DNA from: Onchocerca lupi
Taxonomy: Eukaryota; Nematoda; Chromadorea; Rhabditida; Onchocercidae
DNA length: 64,000 nucleotides
NCBI GenBank assembly: GCA_028564675.1
Contig: JAOVVO010000210.1
Span: 1 to 64,000, forward strand
Direction of reading: 5' to 3'
Part shown: piece after piece, positions 1-11,158 of the stretch
Layout: every line of letters begins with the position of its first letter
Position numbering within the stretch: position 1 is the first letter of the stretch
Made by a program: the position numbers and the translations under genes
The notes under the pieces: generated by a model
The model's database searches: none
Told to the model about the DNA's origin: nothing
What the model saw: the letters and a program-made list of their open reading frames with translations, nothing else

Positions 1-558
1 GCCGTCATCTACCATTTTCAACTACATCTTACTTTGGCCCATCAATCGCAACTACTGACATATCTCGGAAATATTTTGCACCAAAAGTTTTTTGAAACGA
101 TCTTCTTGCTATCTTCAACTAATCATCCCTTTATCCACTGGAAAAATTCGGTCAAAGTATAACATCAGACCTGGCAAAAAAGAATTTGGAATAGCAGGAC
201 ATCACTTTGACTTTCTCTTTGTCTTCGTATTCCTTTTCTTCGGCTTCTTGCCTTCTGTAATAACATGTGTGTTTCACTTTTCAGGCAATTTCTACTTATT
301 AATTTCAGTGGAGGAAACTGGTTATTTATTTAAATCCATTTATTTTACCTTGGTGTGGACATTACAAGTCTCGGTGAATAGAACAAGTCCATTAATAACG
401 AATATGCTGATTTTCAGAAATGAAAGCTCCCCGATAATCAGCAGACAATTAAATAACTGTAGACATAATTTAATTCATTTAAACATGATTAATATGATAA
501 ACATGATTACAAAACAAAAAGAAAAACTGAGATGAAAAAACCAGTAGGAAAAGGGTTT

Positions 559-2386
559 TCAAGTTTTTAAAGATCCATTTTCAGATAGAACTCGAAACTG
601 AACTGTCTTTCGGATAAAAAATCTGTATAATTTGTTGTTTAGATCGTTAATTTGGCTCTACATAAAATATAAAGCTAATTTTGACTTATTTTCTTAAAAT
701 TTACCTCCATTTCGTACGTCTATTTTGAAACCATGTTTTAACTTGCATATTGCTCATTTCTAGTTGGTTGGCCAAGTTCACTCGTTCGGTATTTGCCAAA
801 TATTTCTGTGCTAGAAATCTGGATTCCAGTGATGCTATCTTAAATTTAAAAAAAGTTATTGTGATTTAAAAAACGTTTACAACAATATCAAGTAACGGAA
901 TTACGATGTTTGCATAAAAATAGTCAATGACAACAAAACAAGTGATATGCTTATTTGATTGACGTAAATAACATATATGGAATGAATAAAATATTAAAGA
1001 CCATCAAATTGCTTAAAATTAAAGTGAGTGTTAGAAGAATAAATTTGCTGCAATACTTACAGCAAATTTATTCTTCTAGAGGAGAGGAAAGGAAGGTTAC
1101 TAAGACTAATTATCTAGTAATTTGCCCTGCCACATTTTGTTGAGGCGTTTTCTCTTTTTTTTTTCTTTTCTTTTCTCCATTTTAAATATTGACAAGCGAG
1201 GATGCCATTGTTTAAAAATGCGATCGCATCCGTAAAGCTATCCGTTTAAAATACCCGTTCCTAGATCTTCATCGCTCTGTGATTTCTCCGGCGAATGCGT
1301 TACAGATTTTCAGCTTCTTAAAAGTCTGAGAATATGTTGTTTAATACTGATATTACTTCGCTACTGTCATTTCTGTTTTCCGTGAGGTTTACAAAGTAAC
1401 ATTTCTGCGAGATTCGAAAAAGTAGCATTGTGAAAGATAACTATAATGAATTCTGCAAGATATTTTCAATGAAAAGATTTAGGAAGACTGGAACACAAAA
1501 ATACATAATAGTAATTTGAAAAACACACCTGTTTTCTGGTAAAGGACGTACGCGGTTTCTTATGTCCTGCTGGAATCCGACTCTGATAAGAATGACCGAT
1601 ATGCCGTGGTACCATAGAAGTATTTCGTCGATTTGTTTTTTGTGGCTTTGTTGAATAGCTCTCTGTACTATCTATAGCTGCTAACCCGGAAGACGTAATA
1701 ACAGTTGGAAAAGGTGAAGAATTTTTATCTGAACAAAATCCACTATGTTCATAATTTAGATTAATGCGTGATGCAGTTTGCTTGTTACTAGGAATTTTCA
1801 CAATTTTGGAGTTAGTTAAATCAGAGTTGAAGGAAAAAGAAGATTGATTTAAAGAATTTGCAGATAACTTTCCAAAATTTACGTCGGATAAATTAGGCAA
1901 GTCACTAAATTTGCTAAATTGTGCAAATCCATTCCACGGTGCCATCGAACTAGAAGCAAATCCGTATCGTATCGGTGAATACTGTGTAGAAAAAGAAAAA
2001 TGATCATAGTGATAATAATCCTGAACATCTGTTCCAAAAGCTAATAGTGGATTGTGGATAAATTTACAGTGATTCGTCAAGGGCAGTACAGATGTAACAT
2101 CGAATGCAGCCTTTATGCTTTGATGAGGAAAGTGATGTGGAACTATGGTATTAATGTGAAGATATCGAGGCAAGCATTCCTTGTCGTAGCTTTTCCTTGA
2201 CAGATTACTTTCAGAAATTGATCTCTTCCATTCGAAAATTTTGTTCTGTTCATCACCATCGCCCAAAATAGTCTGGATAGCAAACGGCAATTTATTGATT
2301 GATACAGTATCAATAGACATGACAGGAACTAATGGAATGAAGTCAGCAGAAAATAAATCTAGAAATGATACAACACCTAAATACAC
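559..2386 (-). CDS. TLX/HOX11-like homeobox transcription factor
   Basis: Two exons are secure. Exon A runs from 2320 (first in-frame ATG) or an upstream splice acceptor near 2380 down to 1529. Exon B is 838-705. They join in phase 0 inside the homeodomain, between PRTSFTRKQ and IASLESRF. The joined homeodomain has KKPRTSFTR at its N-terminal arm, QKYL in helix 1/2 and VKTWFQNRRTKWR as the recognition helix. Thr47 with WFQ and the PRTSFTR arm match the TLX (HOX11) family better than BarH, HHEX or NK2. Close to the first ATG is LPFAIQTILG, which fits the Eh1 pattern FxIxxIL known to bind Groucho co-repressors. So this is probably a nuclear DNA-binding repressor. The exon after Arg57 is uncertain: 622-559 (acceptor TTATACAG) gives a 20-residue tail and stop, and a second acceptor gives a different short tail. 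An in-frame TAA directly after the donor would otherwise end the protein there. The region before the homeodomain is Ser/Asn rich with no other domain. Confidence 0.82.
1032..1078. repeat. Perfect inverted repeat (19-bp arms, 9-nt loop)
   Basis: Arms 1032-1050 and 1060-1078 are exact reverse complements, with loop 1051-1059. The repeat lies between the homeobox exons (exon B 705-838 and exon A from 1529), so it would be transcribed as a hairpin in the intron. Confidence 0.9.
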
Positions 2387-3854
2387 GGTTAAACAATGAA
2401 AAGCATTAGATGAAATAGAATATCACACGATATCATTCGTGAATTTATTATTTTATAAATGACTACTACCTGGCCAATGTTTTAAATAGTGCTTGCTTAT
2501 TTATTTATTTTTTTATTTGCCACACTGAATAAAAAAGAACAGACATAAAATAAAATTTAGTATATTCTTTACCAAGTCAAAAGTTAATACTAACTGGTAA
2601 AATTAGGAAGTTTTTGAAATTTCATTTAAAACCCATGAAATTTTGAACGTATTTTACCAAAATCCGAAAATAAACTATCATAAAAACACATGCATGTTTG
2701 TCTGACCGAATATTTCATACTTTATGTAATCAGCAAAAAACTGATGACATCAAATAAACTAACAGCATCATTTTTCAAAGCTGCGACTTAAATCTAACGA
2801 GTACATATTAAAAACACCAGCTATTCTTTTACCCAAGCGAGAAATATTGATTTTATTGGGACAATCAATTTAATTAAAAGCAAATTTGTTTTCATTTGCT
2901 TTCATTCGGTCTTCCAAGCGTTCATCCATTTCATGAAATTGAATTCAGCGTTATGGACAATTGCAGCAGTATTCTGACATCGCAATTCTTCCACTGTTAT
3001 TTATCAATCTTCCAAATGCTTTCCAATTTCAGCATTTCAAATAGAAAATATAAATATCAAAAGATATAACAAAGTGAAACATGAAGAAGAATTTGAATAA
3101 ATTAAAAACAAAGATATATATCAATATATTCGGTATATATTGATATATTCGCTATTGTGTTCAGTAGCGTATATCTTCACTACAAATAGTAAGAAAATCT
3201 TCCAATGTTTATTAATATATCAAATACAGTTTAATATCTCATAGTTCTATTATGTTTTTTCAAATGATAATTGATACAATTATTGTTATAGCCACCATGT
3301 GCACAATTATTAATTTTTAGTTGCTTCTTATTTATCGTTGAATCTTTCAGGCTTCTTTGACCTCTCTCAATTTATGATATCTTCACTCTTATTTTAGAAA
3401 TAGAAATAGGCAATGGAAGAAATTGGATTTCAAAACACTGACCTTAAACAACTAAATATGTTATCTGGCAACATTTGTTGCGGCTTTTAATCCTTATCAA
3501 ATATTTTTAATGCTAATTAAAGAGCTTTGATGAAAAATGGACAAAGTTTCAACCGCTTTTTTTGACTCAGAAGATCAAAACAATTGTTTTCGATCTGTAT
3601 AGTTTTTTCATCATTTTCTGCTAAATAAATCATTTCCAAAATATATTATAATATCTATTTTTTTGTTGTCCTTTTTTTCCACAAATTTGTTAATCTTGCA
3701 ATATCTTCGAAATCATGATAAGATCCACTTCGATAATAGTTTAGTGAGAAAAAAATTATTATGGATATAATGGTGAATTAGAAGTAAACAAAGCATTTAT
3801 CATATTCTCAAAAATATTCAAAATTTTGCAGTTTGTACAGAAAGAAATAATATG

Positions 3855-4216
3855 ACAGAAGCTATTGAAGTTAGCATTAATATTCACACCGGGGATGAAT
3901 GGATTTTTCCGATAAAATTTAAATTTATCATGAAAATTTATCAATTTAAAAAAAAAATTTTAAAAAATTTATCAATTTATAAATTATTTATCATACAGAA
4001 AACTGAACTATTACTCATTTATTTAAATCAATATGAGAGCAAAGATGATTCAAGCTGGGCATATCACTGCCTAGACCAAAGTACAAGAAGTATGTGTTTT
4101 CGGAAGTTTCAAAGCCTTACCAAGAAGTGAATTAAGAGAATAATTTAAAAGTCAATTTGTTAGTCTCTTTTGAAGATCTTTTCGACTTTGCCTGAAATGT
4201 AATTGCATAAGCAGTT
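3855..4216 (+). repeat. Dispersed repeat, copy 1
   Basis: This stretch matches, in inverted orientation, 15369-15665. The segment coding the shared peptide ending FRKFQSLTKK, its stop codon and the following 70 or so bases are almost identical. Copy 1 carries an extra AT-rich insert of roughly 65 bp around 3917-3985. Because identity continues past the stop codon, a DNA-level duplication explains it better than protein constraint. No transposase or terminal repeat is visible. Confidence 0.85.
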
Positions 4217-5103
4217 AGTAGATTTATTTTTAATTGGATTGTCCTAATGATTTTAACAATTGGATTGGAAGAAAACTTTGAAATAATTAGTCAAAGACCA
4301 TATATTAGTGTTTAGTTGAAAACTGGTAAAAATTGTAAAATAACCAAGTAGTTGATAATCAAGTAATTGGTGATAATCAAGTAATTAGCGATCAAGTAAT
4401 TAGTGGGGAGTAGTAAGGGAAATTTCCTCCTTGACAGTTTCCATAAATTTAAAAAAAGATTTGTTATTTCGTATGAATGACACAAATGTGTGGTTAAACT
4501 CAAAATGGCAGAATGCGTTAAAAACCTTTGAAAGAAAAAATTAAGAGATGGTAGTTCTGAAAAATTGGGAAGTGTTACACGTTTAGATAATACATGCATT
4601 GCGAAGACTTTATGATGAAAATTCTCTAGAATCGAGAATTCCATAGAAAAGGTTGGAACCATCTGTGGAACCATCTGACCATGACTAAATCATCTGATCG
4701 TGATCATGACTGTAATCATGATTTAAGAGAAGCTAAATTAAGGAAATGCCAAGAGAAGCAATGAAAAAGGTCGTTTCAATTGTTGGATTGAGGTCGTTAC
4801 GGGTTTAGGTTGCAAGTTACGATTGATTCTAAGCAATTAAGAAATATTTAATTGCCACTCTATCTGCAAGTTACAGGTCATCGACATTCTCTACACGTAC
4901 CTTATTTAAGAAGGAAGGGAGAGAGAAAGAAAAGGAAAAAGAATTAAACAGTCAATTAAAACGGATGACTCGCTAACAAAAAATTGAAGTCTTTTCGGCA
5001 TCGTCTCAGTAAATGATCGGTGAGAAAAGAATTTCTTTCAACAATGGCTTTTATTTATACCTCTTTAGCGTGAGACATGCGTGCACACCGCAATTAAACT
5101 TAC

Positions 5104-5164
5104 CGTATCGTTTAAATTGCCATCCTGTCCAAAAGGGGCTTCAAATATCGCCATACTGTAAATT
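5104..5164 (-). CDS. Possible trans-spliced first exon, gene unknown
   Basis: On the minus strand an acceptor (ATTGTTCCAG) is followed after 9 nt by ATG at 5154, 17 codons (MAIFEAPFGQDGNLNDT) and a strong donor, ACG/GTAAGT, at 5104. This is what a spliced-leader first exon looks like in nematodes. No downstream exon in matching phase was found; the homeobox exon at 2.3 kb needs phase 1 while this ends in phase 0, so at least one linking exon would be missing. It may be a chance arrangement. Confidence 0.25.
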
Positions 5165-7816
5165 CTGGAACAATAGCCAATTCAATTCGAATTTGCGATG
5201 TGGCCGACCGCTGTTATGTTAGACGATCGTCCTGAAATTAGGCTGCTTTTTATGTGTTTTTGATTGTGCATACATTGATTAATGTTTCAAATGAAAACCA
5301 TTCTGTGGAATGGGTATTTGTTTGTCATTTTCATCTTGCGATTACCTGGAGCTGATTAGTTTTTGGATAATTTTTTGGATAATAATCTCTCTCCTTTGCT
5401 TCGATCATGAAATAATTTCCTGCTTTACAAATTTCATTTGGTGATTAATTTTGTCAGTGAATAGCAATTATTCTTTTTGGGAGGAAAGCTGTTTGAAATT
5501 CCTATTTTGTGGAACAAAAACTTTTTAAAATTTACTGAAACAGACAATATTTTGAAAAATTTTCGCATAAATCAGTAATAAAACGCGAATTTTCCCCAAA
5601 TTCATTGACTTAGAAACATTGCTATTGATAAATACGAAAAAGAGCTTTATTGTAAGCCTGGATTAAAGCAAGTGGAAACAGATGGCTCAGGAAGACAATA
5701 ACGTCGACAGTATTACACTGATCTTGATGACGAATGCACAAGGTCGAGAAACAAATCCTCTGAAAATAATTACACTATTACTACTAACTGATTTCTCTAT
5801 AAAGTCCATCAAATCATACACATCTGTACAAGCAAATTTTTTTTGATGCTGCATAGTATATTTTTGACAACTTAGGCCAGAACTTGCAGATTTCGGTACA
5901 ATTCATTTACTTATGCCATTTAAATTAATCACACTAAATATAAAATTAGTCGTAAATGAATTATAATTTATCTTGTTGGCGTTAAAAAATTTTAATGAAG
6001 CCATGTTTTACGAACCACCAAAAATGATGTTGCTACTTCAATCAGTGATGTTGATTAGAAACAAATTTTTCGGCCTTATAAATTTTGATTTACATATTAC
6101 TCCTTCTGTCAATATATCCGATCGTTCATAGTTTTAAAATTTCCTGAAGCTATATTTATTCGATTTAGTAAATACATTCGCAGTGTACTGGCAGACTTAA
6201 AAGTAATGAGCCATGCTATAATTTAATTTTTCGCAATTCTGAGTTGTAAACATTGACAATGACCGATGAATAGTCACAATAGCACCAACGATGTTTCGAT
6301 TTCTATAAGGCAAACGGGATATCTCACATATTTGGAGTATTACAGCTTTTTAAGTATTTTTGAACTGAGAAATTCGATTTTGATGCAGTCAATAACGTAT
6401 ATTTTTTTTTTTTTTTTGAACTTTCGCTGTTGAAAGTTATTCTTCTTTCTACAGTTAAAATCATAATTGAATTGAACTCCCTAATCTTTATGTAAGGTCT
6501 TAGTAGGCTACTTGATCTGTTGCCGTTTTTTACTGATATGTTGTATCTAATACTGTTTTAGGACTGCTTGTTTGGTTTAAGAACGGTTATATTAGAAGTG
6601 TTTCAGGTCAACATGTATTATCAGGAAAAAAAAATTCATCCAAACTGACAGCTGTTCTGATCTGACTGATTAGTGGACCTGCTAATGGGAATTAGATTTG
6701 AATTCGATCCTTTTTTCAATGATTTATTTGCGCATTTGAGGATTTTCATCATAATGCATGACTGACAGTTTAAAAAAATCAGCAAAAGTGAGCAAACTAA
6801 TCAGGACAACTAAAAGAAGTATGACATTAAATAATGTAGTGTTGAAATACAGGTGAAAAGGATGAGAGGTAAAATTTGAATCTTATTACATTGGAAAATA
6901 AAATTGAAATTCTCGTTTGTGATAACAGAAATGCATTTTAGGTAATAAAAAGTCATAATGAAGGTGAAGAAGTTGTCAGAGAAGAGATGTTTTAATAGGC
7001 GTAGTATGTAGTTGACATTTAATTGAGCAAAAAGAAGGAATAGCAATTTCTGCCACTTGTCTCAGATGGGAGAAACATGACGAATGTCTGTCGAATGTCA
7101 TTCTTCATGTTTCCCAATCCCCGCTGTTTCCGGAGATTTGTCTCATTAATTCAAGAAGATCATTATTCACTCTTCCTTTTTCATCCCTTTACACTGTTTC
7201 TGCCGTTAAAACAACGCCATTTTTATTGGCACCCAAGTAGTGATTCTATTAAGTCAACCTTTCGAAATCATTTCGTTTTTTTTTTTTTTTTTTTTTTTTA
7301 CACAAATGTTTAAGTTCACACTTTTTGGTTCGAATCTGATAAGTGATAGGTGACACTTAAAAGAATTATCAAGAAACAAGCTATCAGGGAAGATGCTTTT
7401 ATTAATTTTCTCAAATTTAAGCAGTTTTTTTTTTTTAAATAGATCTTTCATCGGATGCTGAATTGTAGCAAAAAAGCCACTGTCAATGTTTTCGTCTGAT
7501 TTTACTAATAATTCTGTGAACCTATAGAATTTATTCCTAGCGCATGAATGACGAATTACAATAAAATTAATTACAAAAAAATCGATTCCATTTTTCAAAA
7601 AATTCAATTTGAAACATTAATCTATATAAATAAAAATTTAAATGCTACCTGTTACTTCGCAATGAACTCCTCAAGTTCTTTACCGATTTTTTTCAAATTT
7701 TGATACAATTTTGCATTCAAGTAGGCACGTGCTCTTATATGGACCTAACTACTTTTTTCACGTGTCACGTACGTGACAACTAAAATTAAGTGGGGAGGCG
7801 GAGTTTATTGACTCCA

Positions 7817-8320
7817 CCTTCCTTTTTTTCTCATTCTCCTTCTTCCGCTCATCTCTCTAATAGCAAGAACAGTTAGCCTTCCTTTTTTTCTCTCATACTC
7901 CTTCTTTCTCACATCTCTCCAATAGTAATAATAATTAGCCATCCTTTTTTTACTCTCATTCTCCTTCTTCCTCGCATCCCTCTAATAATAATAATAACCC
8001 GCCTTCCTTTTTTCTCTCATTCTTTTTCTTCCTCCCATTTCTCTAATAATGATTAATAGTTAATAATTAAATAAAAATAAATAATAAACAATAGCAAATA
8101 ATAATACATAATAATAAATAACAATAAATAATAATAAATAACAGTACATAATAATAAATAATGATTAATAATAATTAATAGTAACAATTAGTAACAATAA
8201 TAATTAATAATAATAAGTAATAATAATAATTAATAATTTTAATAACAATTAACAATAATAATTATAATGAATAATAGTTAATAGTAATAATAATAATTAA
8301 TAATAATCATATTTTTAGGG
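7817..8320. repeat. CT-rich tandem repeat and TAA-rich tract
   Basis: Four imperfect units of about 60 bp, each with CCTTCCTTTTTTTCTC, CATTCTCC and CTCTAATA blocks, run from 7817 to about 8050. Low-complexity (ATAATA/TTAAT)n sequence follows to about 8320. Helitron 2 has a single comparable CT unit near 11365-11410, so the array expanded in Helitron 1. Confidence 0.85.
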
Positions 8321-8339
8321 ATTTCATCGGGCAAATCCT

Positions 8340-10430
8340 TAAATATCTGCTATGTGCCATTATGATAAGATTTTTTGTTATTCTGTGTAGATATAGAGAT
8401 TATCTGGTTAGAACACGCAACATATAATTTTCCATGTGAGAAGCAATCGGTCTCTAGATCTAAATCGCACAATTCCAAAGACTGACGCTGAACTTTGTTG
8501 ATGGTGAATACAAACGTCAATCGAATTGGGGAATTGCAGTCCCTTAAACTGAAATGGCATATCCACTGGAGTCACAGGAATGCGAGGAATAAAGACATTT
8601 TCACTTTTGATAGGTCTATCAAGATTGCTGCTTTACGGCATTGCTTATTAATTTTTTCTACTGCAAGCTGCGTGTCGTTGCAAAGTTTTGGCTGGTTGAT
8701 ATTTCGCAACATAAGAACTGGCATGCCAATTTTCAATTGCAGTACGTACGATGGCATCCCTGGCAGATCTGATGAATTCATAAATTCTGTCGGGTAATTA
8801 ACCGCTTCCTCTGTCTCCATAACAGTATCGACGGACTTTATGTTACTGCCCCGCTTTGAATGTCAGACTAAATAATAATGTGAAGTTCACCGAATGCCTT
8901 TATTCTTGGAGGCAAGAATAGTTCGTTCATTTAGCTAATCGTGATTCTTACAGTTGGTTTGAATATCGGGAAATACTTTTTCAGCCAACCCTTGTTTTGG
9001 TGTTACAAAATTGTAAGAGTTGTGAGGCAATGAAATTCATCCTGAGGTCAGGTCAACCGCCACCTTTCCGTTCCCAATTTCTAGCAATTGATGTGAGAAA
9101 ATCCCAGCTGATCGATCGTTTTGCAGCTGGACACCCTATTTATAATTCATTCTAACGTCTTTACGTATCGCCACAAAGTAGTACTTCAAGCAAGCATTTA
9201 TTTCGTTCGTTGGTGTCGACTGAGGAATTGCGGATAACATTTGCATGAAATCTCTTCCAAACAATACTAATTCGTTCCCAAATGGTCTGTTATTTCCATG
9301 CAAATCTTACAATGATCGATCAAGAGCCTCGACCGATTTTTTGTGCACCATTGTACATTAATCTCAAACAATAAATTTGCATTTTTGCAATACTTTCCCC
9401 TTGCTGGATGCTTTGGAAATATTGCGTGTGGAAGTTTCAATGGCATACTGAATGGCAATTTCAAAGCAGAATGAGCAATTCTTCCACCTGGTGGTAATGT
9501 TGCAGCTATCCCGGACGATGCAAGAGCTAAAGCTATGTCATTTTGAGATCAAATTGCTGCCAAAATCAATCTAATTAGAAACACTTTATCAAATCTTCCT
9601 GGTGCATTTAAAAAAAGGATTTCTTGAACTCTCTTATTGATAGCTTGCATTTTTTGATCATAAATGCCCTTTTACTCAAAGGTTAGCTTAGGAATATTTG
9701 ATTGCATGTCTGTCAAAAGATCGATCGTGTTGTAATTTTGTTCGCGATGCAATTCTGCATCGGACGAAGCAGCAGCAGATCGATTCGTGATGGCAATTTC
9801 AACTGATTGGGAACTTTGTTCGCGATTTGTAAGCAAAAGTCCTTAATCATTGTCAACGCTTCCTTGTAGATTTCTGCTGTGAAATTCATTTCATATTTGA
9901 ATTTTCGCTGCATATTCAACAGAGAATATCTTCAGCACATGCGATTTATATTTCTTTCATAACTCTGCTGGAGATGAAAGACGGCAGGCATTCAATATGA
10001 TTCCAAAAAATGTACGAATTTAATTTGAATGTGACTGTTGCATTCGTCATTAATGTATACATTCCAATGTCGGCCGTTCTCCAATAAATTCAAAGCTTGA
10101 AATGCGCTGCGGAAAGTAGCATATATAACGCCGTTGACAATTTTTTATTGCTGAAGGAGGTTGGACCGGGCACATTTACTAACAACATGCAAAGGAAGAA
10201 GCATTCGCCTTGATTAGGATGCACGGTGTACAATCTGCCTATCGTAGTTTGTTTGAATATGCCAGATTGTCCATAAACTGGTTCTTCTCCCTTGAACCGT
10301 TCAAATAATTTTCTATTCGCCTTCCATGTATAATACATGTGTAATACTTCCGAATATAACAGTAATTTCGCAAATGCATCAGTTTGACGTAATCGCGTGA
10401 CTGCTGAACATGGATTCGTGTTTGACGCTG
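8340..10430 (-). pseudogene. Helitron Pif1-like helicase remnant (inverted)
   Basis: Read on the minus strand, this is the pre-helicase and helicase part of a Helitron protein, broken by frameshifts and stops. In order: DAFAKLLLYSEVLHMYYTWKA near 10350, VNVPGPTSF near 10165, an EIYKEALTMI segment near 9860, then helicase pieces, a stretch with LNSSDLPGM-type and MLRNINQPKLCN motifs at 8820-8572, and a C-terminal INKVQRQSLELCDLDL-like stretch ending near 8340. These motifs are typical of animal Helitron helicases (Pif1 family, superfamily 1B), which unwind DNA during rolling-circle transposition. The N-terminal Rep (HUH nuclease) part is absent. Confidence 0.88.
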
Positions 10431-11130
10431 ATCAAGAAATACTAAAGGTAAAGTGGCGCGATATAGTTTCAAAGTGGCGACAAACATTTCTTCACCAAAA
10501 CGCTCCAATTCACAGATAAACGACAAAGATCACGCAGCAACAGCAATAGTTCGGAGTTCCAAAGGTTCCAGTTCGATAGTTCAAAGCCAGCAGCAACAAT
10601 TCAACAGTTCACTTGAACAGTATTCTATTCTATCAGCGACAAAGGAAAGAATAACTCAGCGATTGATTTGGCTATATATTCTCTGATAATTGTTTGTTAT
10701 GACGAATCATTCTTCATCAATCAATAAAACCTTTCTTAACAGCATTCATCTCTCACACAAGACACAGAATAGCTCCTCGCATCTAATGCTGACCTAGCCG
10801 AATCATAATAGCAAGAATCAATCTCCAATCCAACCAAATCACAAATCAAATTACAAAGTATCAGTTTCTTTTCCTCAACACTAGAAACGTGTTCTTTCTC
10901 TTCCCTTTTTTTGAACTTTACCAGACTGAGCAACAGCAAAGAATGTGTAAAAAGATGCACGTATTTGAATGCAAAATTGTGTCAAAATTTCAGAGCAATA
11001 GGTAAGAACTTTTCGATATCTAAGATTTTGAATTAATATAGATAAGGCGCGTGTTTCAGAACTTTCGGAGGTTTAAGATTATGAACAAACGAACATTGAT
11101 GTTTTTTTATACAGATTAGCTGGAGCCAGA

Positions 11131-11158
11131 CACGCGGAGCGTGGCCGAGTCCAGCTAT
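11131..11158 (+). repeat. Helitron 1 3'-terminal hairpin and CTAT end
   Basis: A five-base stem CACGC/GCGTG with GGA loop ends 11 nt before CTAT. The next base pair is already the TC start of Helitron 2, giving a direct CTAT/TC junction at 11158/11159. Confidence 0.8.

Larger units (their letters stand above)
2400..7620. other. Intergenic region without a convincing gene
   Basis: AT-rich sequence with short ORFs only. It holds one copy of a dispersed repeat (3855-4216), an AT-rich hairpin near 3117-3155, a possible isolated first exon (5104-5154, minus) and a T run at 7278-7299. Between 2880 and 3060 the minus strand has short open stretches in shifting frames that could be a decayed coding relic; no family was recognised. 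Confidence 0.6.
7621..11158 (+). mobile_element. Helitron 1, rearranged and non-functional
   Basis: The left end is A/TC (TC at 7621-7622, TCTATATAAATAAAA). The right end has a hairpin, CACGC-GGA-GCGTG (11131-11143), 11 nt before CTAT at 11155-11158, where a Helitron would have CTRR. The ends lie inside a longer palindrome, AGCTGGA...TCCAGCT. Both ends and the sub-terminal sequence (10430-11158) match Helitron 2 in the same orientation. The helicase remnant inside (about 8340-10430) runs on the opposite strand, so the interior is inverted relative to the ends. At 7817-8050 lie four imperfect copies of a roughly 60-bp CT-rich unit, followed by an ATA/TAA-rich tract to about 8320. No HUH Rep domain is seen. 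Confidence 0.85.

Noticed and set aside
92..535. 147-codon ORF on the plus strand
   Set aside because: Low-complexity Phe-rich and Asn/Ile-rich stretches, no motif, no splice context; lies at the 3' side of the homeobox gene on the opposite strand.
2880..3060. Minus-strand coding-like fragments with Glu/Asn-rich helical character
   Set aside because: Frame changes and stops within 180 bp and no family recognised; too weak to call a pseudogene.
7320..7345. GGTTCGAATC, resembling a tRNA B box
   Set aside because: No A box or cloverleaf could be built around it; no tRNA or rRNA gene was found in the window.
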